From Polyangiaceae bacterium (GTDB taxonomy: Bacteria > Myxococcota_A > Polyangia > Polyangiales > Polyangiaceae): 64,000 nucleotides of DNA. The position numbers and the translations under genes are program-made. Shown in pieces: positions 21,521 to 31,187 of this stretch. Within the stretch, counting starts at the first letter, position 1; each line of letters opens with the position of its first letter. A model generated the notes under the pieces. It did no database searches. It had not been told where the DNA came from and saw only the letters and a list, made by a program, of their open reading frames with translations. The stretch is from contig CANJMI010000011.1 of assembly GCA_947475525.1 (NCBI GenBank), forward strand, positions 1 through 64,000, given 5' to 3'.

Positions 21521-22667
21521 CGTATCGCTCCGTTTTCGAGATGATCTCGTTCATGATTTCGCGTGTGCCGCCGCCTATCGGAAAGAGGCGCGCATCGCGG
21601 TAGAGGCGCTCGACCACCGTCTCGCGCATGTAACCGTATCCACCGAAAAGCTGCACAGCGCTGTCGCAAACGAAGGTGCACATGTCGCTCGCGGCGTTCT
21701 TGGCCATCGCGGCCTGCGACGGCGTGGCTTCGCCGCGTAAGTGTCGGACGAGGACCTCGCTCGTCAGTGCGCGTGCGGCAGCGAGGCGGGTGGCCATGTC
21801 GGCGAGTTTGTGACGCGTCACCTGAAAGCCGTCGATGGTGCGTCCGAACGCGGTGCGCTCGCGTGTGTAGCGGGCGGCTTCGGCGAGGGCGAGCGTCCCG
21901 ATGGCGACGCAGTTGGATGCGAGGGCGAGGCGTTCGGCGACAAAATTCTTCACGATCGCGAGAAATCCCTCATTTTCCGCGCCGATTAAGTTCGCCACCG
22001 GCACGCGGCAACGGTCGAACGTGAGCTCCGCCGTGTCGCTCGCCCACCAGCCCGTCTTCTTGAGCTTCTTCGATACCGCGAAGCCGGGCGTGCCACTCTC
22101 GATGACGAGCAGCGAAATTCCGCCGTGGCCAGGTCCTCCCGTGCGCACCGCGGTCGTCACGAAATTCGCGCGTGTACCCGAGGTGATGAACGTCTTGGCG
22201 CCGGTGACGAGGTAGTGCTGACCGTCGCGCTCGGCCCGCGTCGTTATCGACGCGACGTCGCTGCCGCATCCGGGCTCCGTAATTGCGAGGGCCGCAACCG
22301 CGTCGCCACGCAGGACCGGCCGAACGAAGCGCGCTTTCTGCTCGTCGGTCCCGAACGCGAGGATTGGCGGCAGCGCAATGCCGTGACTTCCGAGCCCGAC
22401 GACGACGCCGACATTGGTGCCGTGCACGACAAGCTCTTCCGCGCACGCGAGGGCGTGCGACAGATCACCGCCACCGCCACCGTAAGCCTCGGGGTAGGCG
22501 AGCCCCAAAAGGCCGCTATCGGCGAGTTGCGTGTAGAGCTCGCGCGGAAAGGCCTCGGCTTCATCCCAAGCGTAGGCGAAAGGCGCGATGTGTTCGCGTG
22601 CAAACCGTCGGGCCTGCTGGCGTAGCGTGGCGTGCTCGGAGGTCTCGTGAAGTGCTGCGGGAAACAT
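21513..22667 (-). CDS. Acyl-CoA dehydrogenase
   Basis: A 384-residue flavoenzyme of fatty-acid beta-oxidation, standard length. Signatures are ALAITEPGCGSDVASITT (substrate and FAD contact), YLVTGAKTFITSGT, RTAFGRTIDGFQV, QLFGGYGYMRE with the C-terminal FPIGGGTREIMNEII. The catalytic base of most family members is the Glu in the last helix region, which here falls in the YMRETVVERLYRDAR block or in GGGTREIM. The start at 22667 (MFPAALHETSEH) gives the normal N-terminus; the longer frame adds only low-complexity residues. It lies between a small lipoprotein gene (20-base gap) and another lipoprotein gene that it overlaps, forming a three-gene operon. Acyl-chain specificity is not readable. Confidence 0.9.
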   Translation of the reverse strand: MFPAALHETSEHATLRQQARRFAREHIAPFAYAWDEAEAFPRELYTQLADSGLLGLAYPEAYGGGGGDLSHALACAEELVVHGTNVGVVVGLGSHGIALPPILAFGTDEQKARFVRPVLRGDAVAALAITEPGCGSDVASITTRAERDGQHYLVTGAKTFITSGTRANFVTTAVRTGGPGHGGISLLVIESGTPGFAVSKKLKKTGWWASDTAELTFDRCRVPVANLIGAENEGFLAIVKNFVAERLALASNCVAIGTLALAEAARYTRERTAFGRTIDGFQVTRHKLADMATRLAAARALTSEVLVRHLRGEATPSQAAMAKNAASDMCTFVCDSAVQLFGGYGYMRETVVERLYRDARLFPIGGGTREIMNEIISKTERYDG

Positions 22668-22687
22668 AGGCCGACTCTCGACGCAGC

Positions 22688-22960
22688 TCAGTGCTCGGCG
22701 GGTCGCGGCGAGCGCTCGACCTTTTCGCCGGCCATCACGGCTTTGCCCGCGTTGGGTGTTCCTGGCGGGTGGAGGCGCGGCAAGGCGACGGGTTTTCCGT
22801 CCGCGCCGGGGATCCGGACCAGGTTGTCGGGTGCGACGGCGAGCTGGTCGGCGGTGCCGGCCGGATCCTTGCTGACGCGGAACGTGCTCGGGCGCGTGAG
22901 GTCGGAGCAGCCCGTGAGCGCGAAAGCTGCGGTGAGCCCGGCGAGTGCGGCGGTCTTCAT
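22688..22960 (-). CDS. Small lipoprotein
   Basis: A 90-residue lipoprotein with MKTAALAGLTAAFALTGC, a textbook signal and lipobox (LTGC). The remaining 70 residues are Pro/Ala/Lys-rich (VAPDNLVRIPGADGKPVALPRLHPPG) and probably unstructured. No family was recognised. It is first in an operon with the acyl-CoA dehydrogenase 20 bases downstream. It is divergent from the rhomboid gene, with a 108-base shared upstream region. Confidence 0.6.
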   Translation of the reverse strand: MKTAALAGLTAAFALTGCSDLTRPSTFRVSKDPAGTADQLAVAPDNLVRIPGADGKPVALPRLHPPGTPNAGKAVMAGEKVERSPRPAEH

Positions 22961-23068
22961 GCGGGTGGACCCTAGCACAGTGAGGCGTGGCGTGAATGGC
23001 CCGAGCCCGCGGGTTTTGAGGGCGCAACAGTTGACGATGGGCCTATTCGTCCCCACGTTCCGCCCACG

Positions 23069-24085
23069 ATGAGGTGGCCTACGACCGACGCGAATGGGGG
23101 CGAGCAGGTTCCGACCTTCGCCGAGCTTGCAGACGCAGACGCAGCCGGTGACGGCGAGTTCCATTCGTACCTCGGGCCCGTTCGCGACCGCGGGGTCGCG
23201 CGTGAGTGGGGACTCGTCCTCGCGTCGCAGGGGGTCCCCCACGCGATGGTGTTCACCTTCGATGGGTGGGTCCTGCAAATTCCGCGGGCCGACGCCGCCA
23301 GAGCGACGGATGCCGTGCGTCTCTACCAGGATGAAAATCGTGATTGGCCGCCGGTGGTGAAACGCGACGTGCCTCGGCATCGTTCGACGTACGCGGTGGC
23401 GGTAGCGTTTGCTCTCTTGTTTCTATTTTTCGCCGCAGTGACGGGCCCTGCAATCCGCGGCGGCGAATGGTTCGTGCACGGCCGCGCCGATGCTCGCGTC
23501 CTCTTGTCCGAACCGTGGCGCATGGTGACCGCGCTCACGCTGCACGGCGATTCACAGCACGTGCTCGGCAACGTGGTAAGCGGGACGATTTTCGGCACGG
23601 CCGTGAGCCGCCGCATCGGACCTGGCGGTGCGCTGTTCGCGGTCGCATCGGCAGGTGCGCTCGGCAACGCCTTGAACGCGCTCGCGCACTACCGCACCGG
23701 ACATCTGTCAATCGGGGCGTCGACGGCCGTGTTCGCCGCGATCGGAATTCTCGCGGGCTTCCAGACGGTGCTCGTGCTCGCACGAAAAAACGAGCCAAAA
23801 CCCCCGAAATTGACACTGACGGCGGTCGCAGGTCCCCTCGCGGGAGGGCTCACACTGCTCGGTTCACTTGGCGCGGGCGGCGAAACGACCGACCTCGGCG
23901 CGCATGGTTTCGGTTTCCTGATGGGCGTCGTCACCGGGCTCGCGGTTGCGGCGGTGATGCTGAAGCGCGGCGATGCGTCACGCCCGTCAACCTGGCTTCA
24001 GGTGTCCCTCGGTACCGCGACGGCGGCGCTCGTCGGCGGCTCGTGGGCGCTCGCCATGCGTGGAGCTCCAGGGCTCTTCGGCTGA
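23069..24085 (+). CDS. Rhomboid-family intramembrane serine protease
   Basis: A 338-residue membrane protein. About 110 N-terminal residues are cytosolic, followed by six or so hydrophobic helices. The rhomboid signature is HGDSQHVLGNVVSGTIFG in helix 2, the likely nucleophile Ser in GASTAVFAAIG, and the catalytic His in LGAHGFGFLMGVVTG. The usual GxSG is GAST here, so the residue after Ser differs from the common Gly. LSEPWRMVTALTLHG fits loop 1. Rhomboids cut transmembrane helices of other proteins. The ATG at 23069 is the first in frame. It converges on the phosphatase gene. Confidence 0.82.
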   Translation: MRWPTTDANGGEQVPTFAELADADAAGDGEFHSYLGPVRDRGVAREWGLVLASQGVPHAMVFTFDGWVLQIPRADAARATDAVRLYQDENRDWPPVVKRDVPRHRSTYAVAVAFALLFLFFAAVTGPAIRGGEWFVHGRADARVLLSEPWRMVTALTLHGDSQHVLGNVVSGTIFGTAVSRRIGPGGALFAVASAGALGNALNALAHYRTGHLSIGASTAVFAAIGILAGFQTVLVLARKNEPKPPKLTLTAVAGPLAGGLTLLGSLGAGGETTDLGAHGFGFLMGVVTGLAVAAVMLKRGDASRPSTWLQVSLGTATAALVGGSWALAMRGAPGLFG

Positions 24086-24101
24086 CCCGGCGTCCATTCG
24101 C

Positions 24102-24125
24102 GTGAACACCGTTCACCGAGCTTTT
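24102..24125 (+). terminator. Possible terminator after the rhomboid gene
   Basis: GTGAAC and GTTCAC (24102-24107 and 24111-24116) form a perfect six-base stem with a three-base loop, followed by CGAG and CTTTT. The U-run is short and the site lies at the end of a convergent gene pair, so this is weak evidence. Confidence 0.3.
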
Positions 24126-25107
24126 ACTCGGACAGCACGCGCACGCGATTTTCTGAAAGTTCCAGCACGGCCGGCTTGCCGCCATACGCCGCCGCGAGTC
24201 CGACATCGATGCGCCACAGCCTCTCGTCGCATGCGGGTGCGATGCCCGACTTCATGACCGTGTGACCGACGACCATCCGCTTCGCGCCCACCAGCGTAAG
24301 GGCGCGCGCGAGCTCGGCGCAACCCGCCTCGTCCGGGTTCTCGGCGTAGCGGCGCGACCAGACGGGGCTGTCTTGCTCGGTGAGCACGCGCCCACCCGCC
24401 GCGGAACCCCCGGCGAGCCAGGTGCTCACCTCGGCGTTGAGCGCTTCGGGATCGCGCGCCCACTTCGACAACAGGCCGCCATGGACGAACACCGTGTCAC
24501 CTACCACTGCGATGACCGGATGCTTCGCAAAGCGCTGCGCGTAGTACCCGCCGGCAAAAAATGCCGCCGCGCGCCCGCGCTGCGCCGGAGGGACACTCGC
24601 GAGCAAGTCGGCCTCGGCGTCTCCCTTCGCGTGCCCGTGAAAGTCCGCGAACCCGCCCGGCGTCACGTAGCGAAAGTCCCCCGCTGCGTTCATGAGCTCA
24701 TGGTTGCCGTTGAGCGCGATGAGTTCGCCGCCGGCGGCGCGCGCTTCTCCCTCCAGGCGGTCCAAGAGCTCGAGGATCTCGGGCTCTTCATCTCCACGGT
24801 CGAGCACGTCGCCCGTCTGCACGAGGAGCGTCTCGCCGCCCGACCAGTGCTCGCCTTTCAGCACCAAAGCGAGCGTGAGGGCGCGGCGCGTTGCTTGAAT
24901 GTCGCCGTGCAAGTCACCAACCGCGACGACGCGCGCGCGTGCGGTCCAACGGGTCTGCACCGCGAGAACGGCAGGCTTGGGCGTCGCGCTCGCGGACGAA
25001 ACGAGCGCCTTCGTCGGGGCCTTCGAGCTCGGCGCTTGGGCGTCGCACCCCGCGGCAAAAAAAAGAAGTGCCGCGACAAACGGGGCGACCCTCGAAGCCT
25101 CCGCCAT
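24124..25107 (-). CDS. Lipoprotein metallophosphatase (PPP/Shewanella-like type)
   Basis: A 327-residue metallophosphoesterase with a lipoprotein signal (VAALLFFAAGC). Metal-binding motifs are complete: VVAVGDLHGD near residue 62, TGDVLDRGDEE near 97, LNGNHELM near 130, a later VFVHGGLL, and VVGHTVMKSG. The order fits the PPP phosphatase family, the Shewanella-like branch, which acts on phosphoproteins or small phosphates. Lipidation implies action at the periplasmic side. Its ATG shares one base with the clpA stop (TGATG), so it is the third gene of a clpS-clpA operon. An extracytoplasmic phosphatase tied to a cytosolic protease is an unusual partnership. Confidence 0.83.
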   Translation of the reverse strand: MAEASRVAPFVAALLFFAAGCDAQAPSSKAPTKALVSSASATPKPAVLAVQTRWTARARVVAVGDLHGDIQATRRALTLALVLKGEHWSGGETLLVQTGDVLDRGDEEPEILELLDRLEGEARAAGGELIALNGNHELMNAAGDFRYVTPGGFADFHGHAKGDAEADLLASVPPAQRGRAAAFFAGGYYAQRFAKHPVIAVVGDTVFVHGGLLSKWARDPEALNAEVSTWLAGGSAAGGRVLTEQDSPVWSRRYAENPDEAGCAELARALTLVGAKRMVVGHTVMKSGIAPACDERLWRIDVGLAAAYGGKPAVLELSENRVRVLSE

Positions 25108-27503
25108 CAGCTCGCGTCGTCGACGCCCGACGGTTCCGTTGCGCCCGGGTTGCTCGCGCGAAGCTGCGGTCGTTTGCCCGAGCCGCCGTCTTCGAGGAGC
25201 TTCGCGTCTTCGGTCAGCGGGACGATGAGGAATGCGAGCTCCTTTTTCGTCTTGCCCTCGTCGACCGTCTCATCGACCGCGATCGTCACGCGGCCGCCGT
25301 GTCGCAGTTCACCAAACAAAATCGCGTCGGAGAGCTTGCGCTTGATCTCCTGTTCGATGACACGGGCGAGTGGTCGGGCGCCCATCAGCCGGTCGTAACC
25401 CTTCTCGGCGAGGTACGTCCGCGCCTCGTCGGAGAGGCCAATCGAAATCTTACGCTCGGCGAGCTGCGTGCCAAGCTCGCCGATAAACTTCATCACGATC
25501 GACTCCATCACGTGCGGTTCGAGCGGCTGGAACCGAATGCGCGCGTCGAGCCGGTTGCGGAACTCGGGGCTGAAGGTCGACTTGAACGCACGCTCCTCGT
25601 CGCCGGTGTTCGTGCCACGTTCACCGAAGCCAACCTGCGAAGCCGCGATGGCATGGGCGCCGACGTTGCTCGCCATCACGAGCACGGTGTGCCGAAAATC
25701 CGTCGCTCGCCCGTTGTTGTCGGTCAGGGTGCCGTGGTCCATGATCTGGAGCAGCAGATTGTACACGTCACGATGCGCCTTCTCGATCTCGTCCAGCAAG
25801 AGCACGGCGTGCGGGGTCTTGCTTATCGCCTCGGTGAGCAGGCCGCCCCGGTCGTAGCCGACGTAGCCGGGCGGGGCGCCGATCAGGCGCGCGACCGAGT
25901 GCGCTTCCTGATACTCGCTCATGTCGATGCGGATGAACTCGATGCCGAGGACCTTGGCGAGTTGTTTTGCGAGTTCGGTCTTGCCCACGCCGGTCGGGCC
26001 GGTAAAGAGGAAGCTCCCGATAGGCTTATTGGGTGAACGCAGTCCCGCTCGCGAGAGCTTTACCGCGCTTGCGAGTTGCTCGACAGCATCGTCCTGCGCG
26101 AAAACGACGGCTTTCAGCTCGCTCTCGAGGTTTTTCAAGGACTCACGGTCGTCCGTCGATACTTGCTTCGGCGGGATCTGCGCGATGCGGGCGACGACCT
26201 CTTCGATGTCCGTCTCGGTGATCACATGGCCTTCACCGTGTGTGAGCTTCGCGCGTGCGCCGGCTTCGTCGAGCAGATCGATCGCCTTGTCTGGCAATTT
26301 GCGGTCTTGCAGGTAGCGAACGCTGAGCGACACCGCGGCTTTGAGCGCTTGCGAATCGTAAGTCACCTTATGGAACTCCGCGTAGCGCCCGACGAGCCCC
26401 TCCAAGATCTGCACGCACTCGGCTTCGCTAGGCTCGCCAATCTCGACCTTCTGAAAACGGCGGGCGAGGGCGCGGTCGCGCTCGATGTGGCTGCGGTATT
26501 CCTGGTGCGTGGTCGATCCCATGACGCGCAACCGACCCGTCACTAGGGCGGGCTTCAGCATGTTCGATGCGTCCATGGCGCTGCCTGAGGCCGAGCCCGC
26601 GCCCATGATGTTGTGCATCTCGTCGATGAAGAGGACCGCTCCGGGCTTGCCCTCGATCTCCTTCACGACGGCTTTCAGGCGGCTCTCGAAATCACCGCGG
26701 TAGCGCGTCCCAGCGAGGAGCGCTCCAAGGTCGAGCGAGTAGACGACGGCGTCCTTCACTTGCGCTGGGACCTCTCCGGCGTGCACCTTCAGCGCAAGAC
26801 CTTCGGCGATCGCGGTCTTGCCTACGCCCGCGTCACCGACGAGCATCGGGTTGTTTTTGCGGCGTCGGCAAAGCACCTGGATGACGCGCTCTATCTCCCG
26901 TTCGCGCCCGATCAGCGGATCGATAAGTCCCTTGGCGGCCTGCTCGTTCAGGTTGACGGCGAACTGCTCCAGGGCGCTTGCCGCGGGCTTTTCACCTCCG
27001 TCTTCGCTTTCGGCACCTTCGAGCGAATCGCGTGCGGAGAGGGAACCGCCGTTTGCGCCGTCAGGGCCGAGCTTGCTCACCCCGTGGCTGATGAAGTTGA
27101 CCACGTCGATGCGGCGAACTCCGCCCTCTTCCAGCGTCGCGCGCGCGAACGATTCGGCCTCGGCGAAGAGAGCCACAAGGATGTTCGCGCCCGTGACTTC
27201 TTTCTCGCCGGAAGACTGCACGTGTGCAAGGGCCCGCGAGAGGACGCGCTGAAACCCGAGAGAAAGCGACGGAGCGGCGTCGAACTCCTCGGGGATGGTG
27301 GAGGTCTCGGCGTCGAGGTGAATCTCGAGGCGCTTCTTGAAGGCTGGGACATCGCCACCCGAATTCTTGAGGACCCGCTCGACGGCGGGGTCGAACAAGA
27401 GCGCGTAGAGGAGATGCTCGACGGTCACGTATTCGTGGCGACGACGCATCGCCTCGCGGGTTGCGAGCGTAACGGCGATTTCGACTTCAGGACTTATACG
27501 CAT
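25107..27503 (-). CDS. clpA: ClpA, ATPase subunit of the ClpAP protease
   Basis: A 798-residue AAA+ unfoldase. The N-domain spans about 1-145 (two Clp repeats). The first AAA module has Walker A GDAGVGKT (near 225) and Walker [11 protein letters not shown], and the second has GPTGVGKTE (near 500) with [11 protein letters not shown]. The VGF loop in [11 protein letters not shown] corresponds to the IGL/IGF loop that docks on ClpP, so a ClpP partner is expected elsewhere. The C-terminus is extended by an acidic/basic tail. It is coupled upstream to clpS and downstream to the phosphatase by single-base TGATG overlaps. It degrades N-degron and other substrates presented by ClpS. Confidence 0.95.
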   Translation of the reverse strand: MRISPEVEIAVTLATREAMRRRHEYVTVEHLLYALLFDPAVERVLKNSGGDVPAFKKRLEIHLDAETSTIPEEFDAAPSLSLGFQRVLSRALAHVQSSGEKEVTGANILVALFAEAESFARATLEEGGVRRIDVVNFISHGVSKLGPDGANGGSLSARDSLEGAESEDGGEKPAASALEQFAVNLNEQAAKGLIDPLIGREREIERVIQVLCRRRKNNPMLVGDAGVGKTAIAEGLALKVHAGEVPAQVKDAVVYSLDLGALLAGTRYRGDFESRLKAVVKEIEGKPGAVLFIDEMHNIMGAGSASGSAMDASNMLKPALVTGRLRVMGSTTHQEYRSHIERDRALARRFQKVEIGEPSEAECVQILEGLVGRYAEFHKVTYDSQALKAAVSLSVRYLQDRKLPDKAIDLLDEAGARAKLTHGEGHVITETDIEEVVARIAQIPPKQVSTDDRESLKNLESELKAVVFAQDDAVEQLASAVKLSRAGLRSPNKPIGSFLFTGPTGVGKTELAKQLAKVLGIEFIRIDMSEYQEAHSVARLIGAPPGYVGYDRGGLLTEAISKTPHAVLLLDEIEKAHRDVYNLLLQIMDHGTLTDNNGRATDFRHTVLVMASNVGAHAIAASQVGFGERGTNTGDEERAFKSTFSPEFRNRLDARIRFQPLEPHVMESIVMKFIGELGTQLAERKISIGLSDEARTYLAEKGYDRLMGARPLARVIEQEIKRKLSDAILFGELRHGGRVTIAVDETVDEGKTKKELAFLIVPLTEDAKLLEDGGSGKRPQLRASNPGATEPSGVDDAS

Positions 27504-27826
27504 CAGGTGGGCTCGGTAGTGAGTCGCAGGGGCATCCCGCTGTCTTGAGAAAACTCGGTGACCTCGTGGACCTTCGTCTCGGCCACGTCTTTGCTGTAAA
27601 CCCCCGCGACGCCCGAGCCCTTGTGGTGGACGGTGAGCATGACGTGCATCGCTTCCGTTTCGGTCTTCTGGAAGAAGCGGACGAGCACCATCACCACGAA
27701 CTCCATCGTCGTGTAGTGATCATTGTGCAAGAGCACCTTGTGTTGGCGGGGCTTGTCGGTGGTCTTGTCCTTCTCGAGGACGAGCTCCCCCGCGTCGTCT
27801 CGGTCGTGTTTCTTTTCCTCGCCCAT
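27503..27826 (-). CDS. clpS: ClpS, N-degron adaptor of ClpAP
   Basis: A 107-residue adaptor with an acidic/basic flexible N-terminus (about 25 residues) and the ClpS core: HKVLLHNDHYTTMEFVVMVL, MLTVHHKGSGVAGVY and AETKVHEV. The Asn-Asp-His-Tyr-Thr segment and the His-His-x-G motif form the pocket for N-terminal Leu, Phe, Tyr or Trp. It stops in a TGATG that begins clpA. No unusual features. Confidence 0.95.
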   Translation of the reverse strand: MGEEKKHDRDDAGELVLEKDKTTDKPRQHKVLLHNDHYTTMEFVVMVLVRFFQKTETEAMHVMLTVHHKGSGVAGVYSKDVAETKVHEVTEFSQDSGMPLRLTTEPT

Positions 27827-27850
27827 TGCGTTTCGTCCTCAGGATAGCGG

Positions 27851-30388
27851 TCAGCGTGATTCACGAGCGGCGGAGTCGGTATGCACGGGCACCGGACTGA
27901 CAGCCCAAATCTCGCGTGCGTATTCGCGAATCGTTCGGTCGGATGAGAATCCGCCGAGACGGGCAATGTTGCGCGCCGCCATCCGTTGCCACGTCGGTTG
28001 TTGGCTGTACGTGCTCGAAACTTCGCGCTGGCACGCCGAATAAGCGTCGAAGTCTCCCATGACCATGTACTCGTCGTGTTCGAGCAAGGCGTTCATCAAG
28101 GGGCGGTAGCGCTCCGGCTCATCGGGGTTGAAGAAGCCTTCCGAGATAAGGTCGACGACGGCACGCAGCTCGGGCGATGCCAGGTACGCGGTGCGGCCGG
28201 CGACATCTTTCGCGAGGCGCTCGGTGACCTCGTCGACCGTCATGCCGAAGAGAAAGAAATTGTCGGGACCCACGGCGTCGCGGATCTCGATGTTGGCGCC
28301 GTCGAGGGTGCCGACTGTGACCGCGCCGTTCAGGCCGAGCTTCATGTTGCCGGTTCCGCTCGCTTCTTTGCCAGCCGTCGAGATCTGTTCGGAGACGTCG
28401 GCCGCAGGGATGATGCGCTCGGCGAGCGTCACGCGGTAATTCGGAAGGAACGCGATACGCACCTCGGTTACGCGCGGGTCGGCGTTCACGACGTGCGCGA
28501 CATCGTGGATGAGGCGGATGATGCGCTTCGCTTGCCGGTAGCCGGGGGCGGCCTTCGCGCCGAACACGAACAAGCGCGGGAGCACGACCTCGCCACTCTT
28601 CGCGCGGAGGTAGAGCGCCACGATGTGCAGCAGATTCAGAAGCTGCCGCTTGTACTCGTGCAAACGTTTGATCTGCACGTCGAACAGGTAGGACTCGTCC
28701 ACGTGGAACGCGAGTTGCTGCCGTACGAGACTCGCGAGGTCGCGCTTGTGGTGCGCTTTCACCTCGGCGAGTCGCCCCAAGAAATTCGGGTTCTCGGTGT
28801 GAGGGTCGAGCTCTCGCAGCAGCTCCGTGTCTCCGATCCATCGGTCGTGTCCGAGGGTGTCGGTGATCAGGGTGCAGAGCTGTGGGTTGCAGGCAAGGAG
28901 CCAGCGCCGCGGCGTGACCCCGTTGGTCTTGTTCGAGAAGCGATTCGGAAAAAACTGCGAGAAATCGCTCATTACGTGAGCTTTCAAGAGCGACGTGTGG
29001 AGCTCGGCGACCCCATTGACGGCGTGCGATCCGACGACCGCGAGCCGCGCCATGTGGATTTGCCGGGGCTCATCGTGATCGATGATCGCCATGCGTTCGA
29101 CACGCTCACGATCCTGGGGATACGCCGTCATGACCTCCCGAACGAAGCGGCGATCGATCTCGCGGATGAGGTCGAGGTGGCGCGGCAAGAGCTTCTCGAA
29201 GGTCGTGACCGGCCAGCGCTCGAGCGCTTCGGGCATCAGGGTGTGGTTCGTGTAGCCGAACGTGGCGACGGTCTGCTTCCACGCCTCCTCCCAGGTCATC
29301 CGGTGGTCGTCGATAAGCACGCGCAGGAGCTCGGCGATGGCGACCGCGGGATGGGTGTCATTGAGCTGAATTGCAGCTTTTTCTGAAAGATTGTCGAGCC
29401 GACCGTGCTTGAGCAGGTGCTTCTGCACGATGTCTTGAATCGAGCACGCGACGAAAAAGTACTCTTGGCGGAGACGTAGCTCGCGACCGGCCTCGAAGCT
29501 GTCGTTCGGGTAGAGGACCTTGGAGATGACCTCAGACGCGTTCTTGCTCTCGACGGCGTCGACGTAATCGCCTTCGTTGAAGAGCGCGAAGTCGAACTCC
29601 CGTGAAGCTTTCGCGGCCCAAAGCCGGAGCGTGTTGACCGTGTCGTTGCGAAAGCCCGCGACCGGCACGTCGTGAGGCACGCCGACAACGGTGTGGCCTG
29701 GGGTCCATACGACGCGGAAGCCTCCGTCGCCGTCCGGGACGTTGTGCGTCGTGCCTCCGAAGCCGACGAGCACCGAGTGCTCCGGTCGAGCGATCTCCCA
29801 CGGATTTCCGAAACGCAGCCACTCGTCGGCGCGCTCGAGCTGCTGGCCGTTCTTGAACTCTTGCTCGAAGATCCCGAACTCGTAGCGGATGCCATAACCC
29901 TGACCCGGGATGGACAACGTTGCCATGGATTCGAGAAAGCACGCGGCGAGGCGACCGAGGCCACCGTTGCCAAGGCCGGGCTCCGGTTCTTGGTCGATAA
30001 GGTCGTCCAGGTCGATGGACAGTTCGGCGAGAACCGCGCGCATCGGCGCCTCGACGTCGAGGGCCTGCAGGTTGCAGAGCAGGGCACGACCGGTAAGAAA
30101 TTCGGCCGACAAGTAGAAGACGCGTTTGCAGTGGCTGCGGGTGTACTCCCGCTCGGTGGCGATCCAGCGCTCCATCAGTCGATCGCGGATCGTCAAAGCG
30201 AGGGCGCTGTAGCGGTCGAGGGCCGTCGACACGTCGACCTCATGGCCGCGCGTGAACTTTACGTGGTCGACGAAGGCGCGCGAGAGGGCATCGGGGCGCA
30301 TGCTCGTGCGATCCCCCTCCACGGCGTGATTCGAGCGATGGGCGACATCGTTCATGTTGAGGAGACCATTCGGATAAACGGCCCCCAC
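27851..30388 (-). CDS. glgP: Glycogen/alpha-glucan phosphorylase
   Basis: An 845-residue PLP enzyme releasing glucose-1-phosphate from glycogen, normal length. The PLP-lysine motif is EASGTGNMKLGLNGA (near 675), followed by VGTLDGANIEI. Other marks are EPGLGNGGLGRLAACFLES, YGIRYEFGIF, QLNDTHPAVAI and IKRLHEYKRQLLN. The start is taken as a GTG at 30388, preceded by GAGG; an ATG 33 bases downstream is an alternative without a ribosome site. It is 24 bases upstream of nothing related: the next minus-strand gene is clpS, a 24-base gap away. It supplies energy from stored glycogen, important in myxobacterial development. Confidence 0.93.
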   Translation of the reverse strand: MGAVYPNGLLNMNDVAHRSNHAVEGDRTSMRPDALSRAFVDHVKFTRGHEVDVSTALDRYSALALTIRDRLMERWIATEREYTRSHCKRVFYLSAEFLTGRALLCNLQALDVEAPMRAVLAELSIDLDDLIDQEPEPGLGNGGLGRLAACFLESMATLSIPGQGYGIRYEFGIFEQEFKNGQQLERADEWLRFGNPWEIARPEHSVLVGFGGTTHNVPDGDGGFRVVWTPGHTVVGVPHDVPVAGFRNDTVNTLRLWAAKASREFDFALFNEGDYVDAVESKNASEVISKVLYPNDSFEAGRELRLRQEYFFVACSIQDIVQKHLLKHGRLDNLSEKAAIQLNDTHPAVAIAELLRVLIDDHRMTWEEAWKQTVATFGYTNHTLMPEALERWPVTTFEKLLPRHLDLIREIDRRFVREVMTAYPQDRERVERMAIIDHDEPRQIHMARLAVVGSHAVNGVAELHTSLLKAHVMSDFSQFFPNRFSNKTNGVTPRRWLLACNPQLCTLITDTLGHDRWIGDTELLRELDPHTENPNFLGRLAEVKAHHKRDLASLVRQQLAFHVDESYLFDVQIKRLHEYKRQLLNLLHIVALYLRAKSGEVVLPRLFVFGAKAAPGYRQAKRIIRLIHDVAHVVNADPRVTEVRIAFLPNYRVTLAERIIPAADVSEQISTAGKEASGTGNMKLGLNGAVTVGTLDGANIEIRDAVGPDNFFLFGMTVDEVTERLAKDVAGRTAYLASPELRAVVDLISEGFFNPDEPERYRPLMNALLEHDEYMVMGDFDAYSACQREVSSTYSQQPTWQRMAARNIARLGGFSSDRTIREYAREIWAVSPVPVHTDSAARESR

Positions 30389-30446
30389 GTCAAGCCTCGA
30401 CGGTGCGAATCGCAGAAGGCGCGCGCGCGGGCCCGGTGGCGCCGCA

Positions 30447-31187
30447 TCAGAGGGGACCGTCGACGAGGCCTCTCACGAACTGCCGCACCATGGGCTCGTC
30501 ACTCGCCTTCGCTTCTTCGGTCGTGCCGTCGAATACGAGGCGGCCGCGGTAGAGCATGCCGACGCGATCGGTCACGCTGAGCATGCGGTCGAGATCGCTC
30601 GAGACCATGATGACGGTGGCGCCGCTGGTCCGCTGTTCCTCCTTCAAGAGCTCAAAGATGCGTTGCGAGGTGACCGGGTCAAGGCCCGCGGCCGGTTCGT
30701 CGTAGAGGACGATCTCGGCACCGGACATCACCGCGGCGCGCGCGACTCCGACGCGTTTTTTCTGGCCGCCTGAGAGGCCGGCGCAGAGTCGGTCCTCGAA
30801 CCCCGGCAGCGAGACGGCTTTGAGTCGGTCGAGCACGCGCGCTTGGATTCTCTCCTCGCTCCAGTCGGTCAAGCGCCGGAGTGGAAACGCGATGTTCTCG
30901 CCTACGGTCAGGTAGTCGAAGAGCGCGTTGTTCTGAAACAGCATGCCAAACCGTACGCGAAATTGCTGCAATTCAAGCTCGCTCAGTGACGCGAGGTCGG
31001 TGCCGTCGATGACGACGCGGCCGCGGTCGGGGAGCACGAGCCCCGCGACCATTTTGAGCAGCACGCTCTTGCCGGCGGCGCCGGGCCCGATCAGGCCGTA
31101 GAGGCAGCCGCGCGGCACGCTTAACTCCACGTCCATGAGCACGGGCGCAGAGCGGTAGGACTTCGAGGCGCGCTCGAGACGAATCAC
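30447..31187 (-). CDS. MlaF-like ABC transporter ATPase (orphan)
   Basis: A 246-residue ATP-binding subunit. Walker A is GPGAAGKSVLLK (near 37), the signature LSGGQKKRVGVARA, and Walker B IVLYDEPAAGLDP, followed by MVSSDLDRML with the switch position occupied by Ser-Asp instead of the usual His. FGMLFQNNALFDYLTVGENIAFPLR is typical of the MlaF/MkL branch that powers lipid transport with MlaE permeases. No permease or MCE gene lies nearby, so its partner is elsewhere. The GTG at 31187 overlaps the pseudokinase stop (GTGA), giving a physical link between the two genes. The H-loop His appears to be replaced by Ser-Ser-Asp; activity should be checked. Confidence 0.78.
   Translation of the reverse strand: MIRLERASKSYRSAPVLMDVELSVPRGCLYGLIGPGAAGKSVLLKMVAGLVLPDRGRVVIDGTDLASLSELELQQFRVRFGMLFQNNALFDYLTVGENIAFPLRRLTDWSEERIQARVLDRLKAVSLPGFEDRLCAGLSGGQKKRVGVARAAVMSGAEIVLYDEPAAGLDPVTSQRIFELLKEEQRTSGATVIMVSSDLDRMLSVTDRVGMLYRGRLVFDGTTEEAKASDEPMVRQFVRGLVDGPL

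Noticed and set aside
27986-29386. 466-codon open frame on the plus strand
   Set aside because: Antisense shadow of glycogen phosphorylase, a highly conserved enzyme.
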